Positions 9,204 through 15,531 of a stretch of DNA of 29,195 nucleotides are shown in pieces (position 1 is the stretch's first letter; each line of letters starts with the position of its first letter). The notes beneath the pieces were generated by a model. It had not been told where the DNA came from and did not search any database. It saw only the letters and a list, made by a program, of their open reading frames with translations. The position numbers and the translations under genes are program-made. Origin of the DNA: Clostridia bacterium (GTDB lineage Bacteria > CBDUZB01 > JAGLHV01); NCBI GenBank assembly GCA_030595925.1, contig JAUVLC010000023.1, positions 1-29,195 of the forward strand. The letters are read 5' to 3'.

Positions 9204-9224
9204 GGGAAGGGGGGAGGGGGGAGA
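9204..9224 (+). promoter_or_regulatory. G-rich ribosome binding region with G6-A-G6 tract
   Basis: The bases before the ferredoxin ATG read GGG, AA, six G, A, six G, then AGA. Such a tract is striking in this AT-rich DNA. It contains Shine-Dalgarno-like sequence but could also fold as a G-quadruplex or change length by slippage. Confidence 0.6.
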
Positions 9225-9416
9225 ATGAGAGTATCAATTATTGATGACTTGTGTACGGGATGTGGGCTTTGTATTGATACATGTGCTGATTTGTTTGATA
9301 TGGAAGAAAGCACAGTGATAGTAAAAATGGAAGTTGTTCCACCGGAAGATGAAGATTGTTGCAAAGAAGCTGCGGAAAATTGTCCTATGGAAGCAATAAA
9401 AATAGAAGAAGATTAA
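9225..9416 (+). CDS. Single [4Fe-4S] ferredoxin
   Basis: A 63-residue electron carrier. Near the N terminus it has the cluster motif C-x2-C-x2-C within DLCTGCGLCIDTC, and the fourth ligand is the Cys of AENCPMEAI near the end, the pattern of single-cluster bacterial and archaeal ferredoxins of the Thermotoga kind. The second cluster of 2[4Fe-4S] ferredoxins is absent. An additional Cys pair (DCCKEA) precedes the last motif. The partner enzyme is not evident. The radical SAM protein encoded 1.5 kb downstream needs a low-potential electron donor, which is a possible link by position only. A strong promoter candidate lies about 60 bases upstream. Confidence 0.92.
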   Translation: MRVSIIDDLCTGCGLCIDTCADLFDMEESTVIVKMEVVPPEDEDCCKEAAENCPMEAIKIEED

Positions 9417-9455
9417 TTTTTATCACTGTTTCGATAATAAAATTTAAGGACTATT

Positions 9456-10364
9456 ATGAAAAAACGAAAAATTATTTTTTTAATTATTTGTTTATATCTT
9501 GTTTCAGTGATTCTGGGAATTATTTCTGTAATAAAGCCAATTCCTGAATCTTTGCAAGGAGTTGCTATTGTTCACATATATGGCCCGATCAGAGTTGGGG
9601 ATAAGGCAAGTTCATGGCCGGGATCTTTGCGGGGATCTGATAGTATCGTTAAAAAACTGAAAGAACTTGGGGACAATAAAGCGGTAAAAGTGGTAATTTT
9701 ACGAATAAATACCCCTGGAGGAAGTGTGGCAGCAGTGCAGGAGATTTATGCCGAAGTACTTAAAATTCGGGAAAAAGGTAAGAAAGTTGTTGCTTCAATG
9801 GGTGATGTTGCTGCTTCGGGTGGATACTATATTGCTTGTGCTGCGGATAAAATCATGGCTAACCCCGGAACCCTAACGGGGAGTATCGGCGTAATTATGA
9901 TGATAGAAAACGTTGAAATGTTGTTTACTAAAATTGGAATAGAAACGAATGTTATTAAAAGCGGACAATATAAAGATATCGGTTCTTTTGCCCGCAAAAT
10001 GACTGACGAGGAAAAAGAAATACTTCAAGGAATTATAGATAATGCTTACGGCCAATTTGTTTGTGCTATTACTAAAGGAAGAGACTTAGATAAAGATGAA
10101 GTTCTTTTATTAGCTGATGGAAGAATTTTTACCGGAGAACAAGCAAAAGCAAATGGATTAATTGATGAATTAGGAAATAAAGAAGATGCAATAAAATTAG
10201 CCGCACAATTAGCCGGGATTAAAAAGAAACCTAAAATCATATCAAGTTTTGAATCTCCGTTGGGTAATGTTTTACAAATAATGGGTAATTATAAAAATCC
10301 TTATGCTTTTTTTAATAATATGTTTCCCGAACAAAAAGTGCGGCTTGAATATATGTTGAAATAA
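9456..10364 (+). CDS. sppA: Signal peptide peptidase SppA, short form
   Basis: SppA is a membrane-bound serine protease that degrades cleaved signal peptides. The ATG at 9456 has AAGGA 5 bases upstream. The 302 residues begin with a short basic stretch and one membrane helix (about 5-27), and the rest faces outside. The ClpP-like protease core has RINTPGGSV, the nucleophile S121 in VAASGGYYIACAAD, the block NPGTLTGSIGV, and the conserved lysine region IKSGQYKDIGS, which supplies the general base. Length fits the single-domain SppA of Bacillus and archaea rather than the double-length E. coli enzyme. Confidence 0.95.
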   Translation: MKKRKIIFLIICLYLVSVILGIISVIKPIPESLQGVAIVHIYGPIRVGDKASSWPGSLRGSDSIVKKLKELGDNKAVKVVILRINTPGGSVAAVQEIYAEVLKIREKGKKVVASMGDVAASGGYYIACAADKIMANPGTLTGSIGVIMMIENVEMLFTKIGIETNVIKSGQYKDIGSFARKMTDEEKEILQGIIDNAYGQFVCAITKGRDLDKDEVLLLADGRIFTGEQAKANGLIDELGNKEDAIKLAAQLAGIKKKPKIISSFESPLGNVLQIMGNYKNPYAFFNNMFPEQKVRLEYMLK

Positions 10365-10385
10365 TATAATTATAAGACTTTATTT

Positions 10386-10390
10386 AGGAG
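10386..10390 (+). promoter_or_regulatory. Shine-Dalgarno site placing an ATT start for the YIP1-type gene
   Basis: AGGAG stands 7 bases before an ATT (10398-10400) in the YIP1-type reading frame. No ATG, GTG or TTG occurs in that frame between the sppA stop and ATG 10443, which itself has no properly spaced site. Confidence 0.6.
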
Positions 10391-10397
10391 AAAGAAT

Positions 10398-10964
10398 ATT
10401 TTAGAAACAATTTATGATTTTTTTGAAAGTCCCCATGGGACAATGGAAAAAATTATCAACTTAAAATCATCCAGGTGGTGGTTTTTTTTATTTGTTTTCA
10501 TTGGTATTTTCAGTTATGTTGCCGGTTGTTCTTTCCTTTTTTTTAAAAAATTCAATATTATACAATTAATCGGTAAGTGGTTCGTTTTTTTACTTATTAT
10601 TTATTTATTTTGTTTTATTAATATTGTTTTTTTTGATTTATTGGCTAAATGGTACGGGAAAGAACAGGCATTAAATGAATTTTTCGCTATATCAGGGTTT
10701 AATTTTTTACTTGCTACTTTATTAATTCCTCTTTCTTTAATTTGTAAATATCTCATTCCATTAAGATTTCCTATTTATGGTATTATACTCTTTATTTTTA
10801 CATTATGGGTTTCAAAACTTCAATTCGTTGGTATAAAAAAAATTTATAATTTAAAAAATATTGAAGTATTTCTAATGCTAACAAGTTTATTTGTTATAGA
10901 AATCTTATTATTAGGTGCAAGTGTTTCTTTGTTTTTGTTAACATTTGCTGTTGCCATTCTATAA
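10398..10964 (+). CDS. YIP1-family-like integral membrane protein, possible ATT start
   Basis: A very hydrophobic protein with about five membrane segments and no catalytic motif. The general build (short amphipathic start, then 5 helices with a conserved Trp-rich beginning) is that of bacterial YIP1/DUF1282 proteins, whose function is unclear. Starting at ATG 10443 gives 173 residues. Starting at ATT 10398 gives 188 and adds ILETIYDFFESP, which restores the F-x-SP-x(n)-KI motif usual at the beginning of this family. The ATT also has AGGAG at ideal spacing, so I prefer it. It lies between sppA and a radical SAM gene with short gaps, so it is probably co-transcribed with them. Confidence 0.65.
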   Translation: MLETIYDFFESPHGTMEKIINLKSSRWWFFLFVFIGIFSYVAGCSFLFFKKFNIIQLIGKWFVFLLIIYLFCFINIVFFDLLAKWYGKEQALNEFFAISGFNFLLATLLIPLSLICKYLIPLRFPIYGIILFIFTLWVSKLQFVGIKKIYNLKNIEVFLMLTSLFVIEILLLGASVSLFLLTFAVAIL

Positions 10965-10968
10965 AAAA

Positions 10969-11850
10969 ATGACATATTTTTCATTAAATAGTAAAAAACT
11001 TACCGCTTTGCTTGAGGAATGTAGTCTTTGCCCGCGACAATGTAAAGTTAATCGACTAAAAGGTGAAAAAGGGTTTTGCCAGGCAGGTAAAAATCCTGTA
11101 ATTTCAAGTTTTAACCTACATTTTGGAGAAGAGCCTCCTATTTCAGGGATTAGAGGTTCGGGAACAATTTTTTTTACCCATTGCAATTTGCATTGTGTAT
11201 TTTGCCAGAATTATCCAATAAGCCAATTAGGAAACGGCAAAGAAATTTCTATTGAAAAATTATCGCAAATAATGCTTAAACTACAAGAAGAGGGGGCTTG
11301 TAATATAAATTTAGTTACTCCGACACATTTTGTTCCTCAAATAATAGAAGCATATTACTTAGCAAGCAGGAAACATTTACAAATCCCGTTAGTTTATAAT
11401 TGCAGTGGTTATGAATCCATAGAAACATTGAAGTTGTTAGAGGGAATAATAGATATTTATATGCCGGATTCGAAATATAGTAATAATAATATGGCCTTGA
11501 AATATTCAAATAGTTTTGACTATTGGCAGATAAATAAACTTGCTTTGAAGGAAATGTTTCGGCAAGTAGGGGAGTTGAAGTTTAATAAACAAGGAATAGC
11601 TACCAGAGGGCTATTAGTTCGCCATCTGGTTTTGCCGAAAAACATTGCCGGTTCAAAGAAAATTTTTCGTTTTATTGCCCGGGAAATTTCTTCGAACACT
11701 TATATGAGTATTATGTCTCAATATCACCCGGCACATTTATCTTATCAATTTACTGAATTATCACGTAAAATTAGTATAAAAGAATATCAAGAAGTTTTGG
11801 AAATTGCTGACAAGGAAGGACTTCATCAGGGCTGGAGACAAGAATTATAA
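10969..11850 (+). CDS. Radical SAM protein of the COG1313 (PflX-like) family
   Basis: A 293-residue member of the group related to pyruvate formate-lyase activating enzymes; substrate unknown. The SAM/[4Fe-4S] motif is C-x3-C-x2-C in THCNLHCVFCQNYPIS. An N-terminal C-x2-C-x3-C (CSLCPRQC) with the later FCQAG is also typical. Family blocks GTIFFTHCN, NINLVTPTHFVPQI, DIYMPDSKY and LVRHLVLP are all present. I chose ATG 10969, just after the previous stop, with no clear Shine-Dalgarno, so coupling is likely. The true AmrS of AmmeMemoRadiSam systems (COG1180) has a different N-terminal region. A MEMO gene nevertheless follows directly, so the two may act together. Confidence 0.88.
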   Translation: MTYFSLNSKKLTALLEECSLCPRQCKVNRLKGEKGFCQAGKNPVISSFNLHFGEEPPISGIRGSGTIFFTHCNLHCVFCQNYPISQLGNGKEISIEKLSQIMLKLQEEGACNINLVTPTHFVPQIIEAYYLASRKHLQIPLVYNCSGYESIETLKLLEGIIDIYMPDSKYSNNNMALKYSNSFDYWQINKLALKEMFRQVGELKFNKQGIATRGLLVRHLVLPKNIAGSKKIFRFIAREISSNTYMSIMSQYHPAHLSYQFTELSRKISIKEYQEVLEIADKEGLHQGWRQEL

Positions 11851-11881
11851 ACTTGTTTTTTTAAAAGGAGATGTCTTAATT

Positions 11882-12682
11882 GTGATAACGCGTAAACCTG
11901 CACATGCAGGTATGTTTTATCCAGCTGATTCTTACCAATTAAAGAAAATGATTGAAAAATACATAACTGCTTCTACCCGAAAACAAGACATTATCGGAAT
12001 AGTTAGTCCGCACGCAGGATATGTTTATTCCGGCAAAGTAGCAGGAGCGGTTTATTCACAAATTAAAAGCTGTTCTGTTTTTATTATTATTGGCCCTAAT
12101 CATTCTGGTAGAGGAAAAAAATCTGCAATTATGACTGAAGGCGAATGGATAATGCCTTTTGGGGGGATAAAAATTAATTCTTCTTTAGCCGAAAAAATTC
12201 TTTCGCATTCAATTTTTTTAGAAGAAGACGAAAAAGCTCATTTGTATGAGCATTCGTTAGAAGTACAATTACCTTTTATTCAACACTTAAATTCTTCATC
12301 GCAGATTGTCCCCATTTGTATGAATGATTATCGTCTCAATGTTTGTCAGGATATAGGAAAAGCAATTGCTAATTCTGTTACAAAAGAAAAAGTGATAATC
12401 ATCGCCAGTAGTGATATGACGCATTATGAATCACAGGAGATAGCAGAACAAAAAGACAAACTTGCTATAGAAAAAATATTAAATATTGATCCGGAGGGAT
12501 TATTGACGATTGTCGAAAAAGAAAGCATTTCAATGTGTGGATCAGGCCCTGTAGCTGCAATGCTTTATGCATGTAAAAAATTAGCTGCCCAATGCGGCCA
12601 GCTTATTCTATACCAAACCAGCGGAGAAATTACTCAGGATTATCATTCCGTTGTAGGATATGCGGGAATAATTATTAAATAA
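11882..12682 (+). CDS. MEMO family protein (AmmeMemoRadiSam protein B type)
   Basis: MEMO proteins have a fold related to aromatic-ring dioxygenases and a metal site. Their bacterial role is not established. Conserved pieces include PAHAGMFYPAD at the N terminus, VSPHAGYVYSG, IGPNHSGRG, EHSLEVQLPFIQ, SSDMTHYE and CGSGPVAA, including the expected His residues. I start at GTG 11882, which follows AAAAGGAG (11863-11870) by 11 bases. An in-frame ATT at 11879 is better spaced (8 bases), and frames further upstream overlap the radical SAM gene. Length (266) fits the family. AMMECR1, the usual third member, is missing here, and a THEP1-like NTPase follows 14 bases later. Confidence 0.92.
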   Translation: MITRKPAHAGMFYPADSYQLKKMIEKYITASTRKQDIIGIVSPHAGYVYSGKVAGAVYSQIKSCSVFIIIGPNHSGRGKKSAIMTEGEWIMPFGGIKINSSLAEKILSHSIFLEEDEKAHLYEHSLEVQLPFIQHLNSSSQIVPICMNDYRLNVCQDIGKAIANSVTKEKVIIIASSDMTHYESQEIAEQKDKLAIEKILNIDPEGLLTIVEKESISMCGSGPVAAMLYACKKLAAQCGQLILYQTSGEITQDYHSVVGYAGIIIK

Positions 12683-12696
12683 ATAGAGAATATATC

Positions 12697-13221
12697 ATGA
12701 TAAAAAATATTTTTTTGAGCGGATTACCTTGTGCAGGTAAAACTTCTTTAATAAAAGAAATCGTGAAAGAATTACAGGGTAAACAAGGCGGATTTTATAC
12801 TTCTGAAATTAAAGAAAAAAACAAACGTATTGGATTTAAAATTGAAAATTTTAATGGAAAAAGTGGTGTGCTTGCCCATGTTGATTTTAAGAGTCCTTAT
12901 AAAATTAGCAAATACGGTATTAATTTAAAAGACCTGGATGAAATTGGCACTGATTCGGTTGTGAACGCAATGCGGGAAAGTGAATTTATTGTTGTTGATG
13001 AAATAGGGAAAATGGAATTACTTTCTCCCCAATTTAAAAAAGTTATTTGGAATGCATTAGAAACTGATAAAAAAATAATAGGAACTATTAAATTAAAACA
13101 TGATTATTTTACTGCAGAAATAAAAAAAAGGAAAGATACCCGGATATTTGAGCTTACCAAAACAAATAGGGAGGAGGTTAAAAGAAAAATTTTAAAACTC
13201 CTAATAGAAAACCCATCTTAA
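12697..13221 (+). CDS. THEP1-type nucleoside-triphosphatase
   Basis: A 174-residue P-loop protein of the COG1618/THEP1 family, whose members hydrolyse ATP, GTP and other nucleotides in vitro; their cellular role is unknown. Walker A is GLPCAGKTS (9-17), the block GGFYTSEI follows, as usual in THEP1, and Walker B is FIVVDEIGKME near residue 100. The C-terminal end is Lys-rich. The ATG at 12697 is 14 bases after the MEMO stop, with only a weak purine run upstream. It is the last gene of the ferredoxin-sppA group. The following 800 bases are repeat-rich and contain no gene. Confidence 0.9.
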   Translation: MIKNIFLSGLPCAGKTSLIKEIVKELQGKQGGFYTSEIKEKNKRIGFKIENFNGKSGVLAHVDFKSPYKISKYGINLKDLDEIGTDSVVNAMRESEFIVVDEIGKMELLSPQFKKVIWNALETDKKIIGTIKLKHDYFTAEIKKRKDTRIFELTKTNREEVKRKILKLLIENPS

Positions 13222-13335
13222 AACTCCCAACTTTTCAAACTTCCAATTCCCAAATTTTTCAACCCATAACTCATAACTGTAGTTTCTGTCTGTTGTCTAT
13301 GGATTACGGACTATCTGTTGTCTTTTACTTTGTGT

Positions 13336-13367
13336 CTCTGTGCCTTGATGCCTTTGTACCTGTCTTT
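13336..13367 (+). repeat. 32-bp dispersed repeat, copy A
   Basis: A block beginning CTCTGTGCCTTGATGCC recurs at 19796-19827 in the spacer after hflX with one mismatch in 32. It is partly built from TTTGTGCC-like octamers. Confidence 0.8.
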
Positions 13368-13489
13368 TCCTTTTATCTGTCATCTGTGAACCGTTGTTTG
13401 CTGTCTTTGGACTATCTTTTGTCTTTTATTTTTTTATTCTGTTGTTTTCATCTGTAATCTATGGACTATGGACTTTTGTTTTTTTTTAA

Positions 13490-13507
13490 TCTATGGACTA
13501 TCGACTG
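13490..13507 (+). repeat. Left arm of 18-bp inverted repeat around core A
   Basis: TCTATGGACTATCGACTG pairs with 13634-13651 (17 of 18 positions). The arms are made of the CTATGGA heptamer family and enclose the conserved core at 13547-13615. Confidence 0.7.
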
Positions 13508-13546
13508 CTAAAGCTGAACGACAGTCTCTCCAGTCAGTAAGGCGGG

Positions 13547-13615
13547 AACGAGGAAAATAAAGGCAAAATATGTTTCTCTCTAGACGCATAATTTTACCCT
13601 GTGGGCACGCAAAAA
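13547..13615 (+). repeat. 69-nt conserved intergenic core, copy A
   Basis: This block starts AACGAGGA and ends GGCACGCAAAAA. It matches 19598-19666 at 62 of 69 positions without gaps. Its function is unknown. It has no coding frame, and both copies are on the same strand. Confidence 0.85.
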
Positions 13616-13633
13616 AAAATAGTCCACAGTCCA

Positions 13634-13651
13634 CAGTCGATAATCCATAGA
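13634..13651 (-). repeat. Right arm of 18-bp inverted repeat around core A
   Basis: CAGTCGATAATCCATAGA is the reverse complement of the left arm at 13490-13507 with one mismatch. The distance between arms is 126 bases. Confidence 0.7.
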
Positions 13652-13747
13652 CAACGGAATAAAGACAACAGATATATGAGTTTGAAATTTAAATTAATTA
13701 AATTGAGGTTTAAAAAAAAGCGGTTTGCAAATGCTTATTTCTGCTAA

Positions 13748-13770
13748 AATTTGCTAAGTCGTTCAAAACA
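13748..13770 (+). repeat. Conserved tail block, copy A
   Basis: A 23-nt block ending TCGTTCAAAACA matches 19747-19769 at 20 of 23 positions. In both spacers it lies downstream of the 69-nt core, but the sequence between core and tail differs completely. Confidence 0.65.
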
Positions 13771-13923
13771 CATTTCACCTTTATTCTTTCTGTTTTGAGT
13801 TTAGTATTTTGGATTTTGAATTTGTTTAGAATTTCGGATTTCGAATTTAGTATTTATTATTTGCTTTTATCTGTTATCTCTGGACTATCGACTATGGACT
13901 GTCTTTCTATGTGCGGTTATCGG

Positions 13924-13952
13924 TTGACAGTTTTTTGTTTTTTATGTATAAT
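13924..13952 (+). promoter_or_regulatory. Consensus sigma-70 promoter of mgtE
   Basis: TTGACA (13924-13929), 17 bases, TATAAT (13947-13952): perfect boxes at optimal spacing. Transcription would begin near 13959 and give a leader of about 75 bases, too short for a full M-box magnesium riboswitch. It is the best promoter in the window. Confidence 0.85.
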
Positions 13953-14034
13953 CAAAAAAAATAATTTAATTTTTAATAAAAACCATTTTCAAATTAGCGT
14001 TTTTGCCTGTTTAAGATAAAACATAGGGATAACA

Positions 14035-15429
14035 ATGAAACAAAACAAGTGGAAGTACGGCGTTTCTTTATTTCTACCGGAAATAAAAGAACTGCTTGCT
14101 AAAAAAAATTATGAAGAATTAAAAAAATTCCAAAAGGAAATTTATCCTATTGATCTTGCCAAAGATTGGGAAAAATTTTCTTCTTCTGAAAAATTTATTC
14201 TTTTTCATTTGCTTCCTCATGGACGAATGATTGATTTATTTGAAGAGTTGGAATTTTATCAGCAAAAAGAGTTAATAGATAATTTTCAGTCTCAGGAATT
14301 GAAGGAAGTTTTAGATGAAATGGCTTCCGATGAAAGAGCTGATTTATTTAGGGAATTATCTGAAAAAACTAAAAAGAAACTTTTTGCTGTAATGAAAAAA
14401 GAAAAAGTAGAAGATGTAAAAAAACTCCTTACTTATGAAGAAAATACTGCCGGCAGTGTAATGACAACAGAGTTCTTAGAATTAAAAAAAGATATGACTG
14501 CTCGAATAGCCCTGTTAAAACTACAGGAATTTTGTAGTCGACACAAAACAGAAGACGTATCTAATGTTTATATTACTGACGATCAACATCACTTAACAGG
14601 AAGTGTATCCTTGCAAAAATTGGTTACTGCTCCCAGCACTAATATGTTATTGAAAGATCTTATGTTCGCCGTTCAAATGGTTAAAATTAACGTTAATCAA
14701 GATCAGGAAGAAGTAGCACATCTATTTAGTAAATACGATCTTCTCTCTGCCCCGGTAGTAGGAGATGAAAATCAATTGTTAGGAGTTATTTCCATAGACG
14801 ATGTTGTTGATGTCATGGAAGAAGAAACGTCTGAAGACATCTATGGAATGGGGAAAATCAGTAGTGTACACGATGCAGTACAAATAAATTATGGCCGTGC
14901 TTCAGTTTTCGTCCTGGCAAAAAACAGGCTTATTTGGTTGTTTATACTTTTATTAATTGAAATTTTTATTTCCGGGCGATTAATCAAGAATTATTCGCAT
15001 ATGATCGAAACACTGATTATACTTACTTGTTTTATTCCTATGTTAATGGATACAGGAGGAAACGCCGGTTCTCAATCACTAACAATGGTAGTTAGAGGAC
15101 TGGCTACCGGGGAAATCAGATTGGACCAAGTGTGGAAAATTGTATGGAAAGAAATTCTTGCCGGACTATCTGTGGGATTATTAATAGGCCTGACAGGAAC
15201 GATTGTTGTTTTTCTATTATATGGATTTAGTTTACGTTTGGGAATGTTAGTGGGATTATCATTATTAGTAGTAATTACTATTTCTACGGTAACCGGAGCT
15301 TTCTTGCCCTTACTATGTAAACGGTTAGGTCTTGATCCGGCAGTATCTGCAAGTCCTTTTATCACCACGGTAGTAGACGCAACTACTATTGTTGTTTATT
15401 TTGAAATAGCCCATTATTTATTTTTTTAA
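14035..15429 (+). CDS. mgtE: Magnesium transporter MgtE
   Basis: MgtE is a dimeric Mg2+ channel of the inner membrane that is closed by Mg2+ bound to its cytosolic domains. The 464 residues show the MgtE-N superhelix (about 10-135, with LLPHGRMIDLFEEL and DEMASDERADLFREL), a CBS pair (about 136-260, with ENTAGSVMTTEF and LLSAPVVGDENQLLGVISIDD), a connecting helix, then five membrane helices (about 295-464). The pore signature GNAGSQSLTMVVRG and the acidic block DPAVSASPFITTVVD are intact. ATG 14035 has AGGGAT 4 bases upstream and a consensus promoter 80 bases upstream. It appears to be a single-gene unit, since a new promoter follows. Confidence 0.97.
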   Translation: MKQNKWKYGVSLFLPEIKELLAKKNYEELKKFQKEIYPIDLAKDWEKFSSSEKFILFHLLPHGRMIDLFEELEFYQQKELIDNFQSQELKEVLDEMASDERADLFRELSEKTKKKLFAVMKKEKVEDVKKLLTYEENTAGSVMTTEFLELKKDMTARIALLKLQEFCSRHKTEDVSNVYITDDQHHLTGSVSLQKLVTAPSTNMLLKDLMFAVQMVKINVNQDQEEVAHLFSKYDLLSAPVVGDENQLLGVISIDDVVDVMEEETSEDIYGMGKISSVHDAVQINYGRASVFVLAKNRLIWLFILLLIEIFISGRLIKNYSHMIETLIILTCFIPMLMDTGGNAGSQSLTMVVRGLATGEIRLDQVWKIVWKEILAGLSVGLLIGLTGTIVVFLLYGFSLRLGMLVGLSLLVVITISTVTGAFLPLLCKRLGLDPAVSASPFITTVVDATTIVVYFEIAHYLFF

Positions 15430-15446
15430 AATTATTTTATTTTCAG

Positions 15447-15475
15447 TTGACATTTAGATTTAATGTTTCTATGAT
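15447..15475 (+). promoter_or_regulatory. Sigma-70 promoter of the HD-GYP regulator gene
   Basis: TTGACA (15447-15452), 17 bases, TATGAT (15470-15475). Only one position departs from the consensus. It is 57 bases upstream of the TTG start. Confidence 0.75.
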
Positions 15476-15531
15476 AAGAGAGGAAAGGGAGATAATAAAA
15501 AGAGTTAATTTTTTTAAAGAGAGGTTTTATT

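Larger units (their letters stand above)
13222..14034 (+). other. Repeat-rich intergenic region A, upstream of mgtE
   Basis: No gene is supported. The open frame 13795-14019 is low-complexity and crosses the promoter. The region holds scattered 7-bp words of the CTATGGA/TCCATAG family and other short heptads (CATAACT twice near 13266), a block around 13336-13367 shared with the spacer after hflX, a conserved 69-nt core (13547-13615) shared with the same spacer, an 18-bp inverted repeat around that core, a shared tail at 13748-13770, and the mgtE promoter near its right end. Confidence 0.7.

Noticed and set aside
10969-11850. AmrS, the usual radical SAM partner of MEMO
   Set aside because: The N-terminal Cys motif and the blocks NINLVTPTHFVPQI and DIYMPDSKY are those of COG1313 rather than of AmrS.
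13795-14034. Coding frame or M-box riboswitch upstream of mgtE
   Set aside because: The frame is low-complexity and runs through the consensus promoter. The leader after the promoter is only about 75 bases, too short for an M-box.
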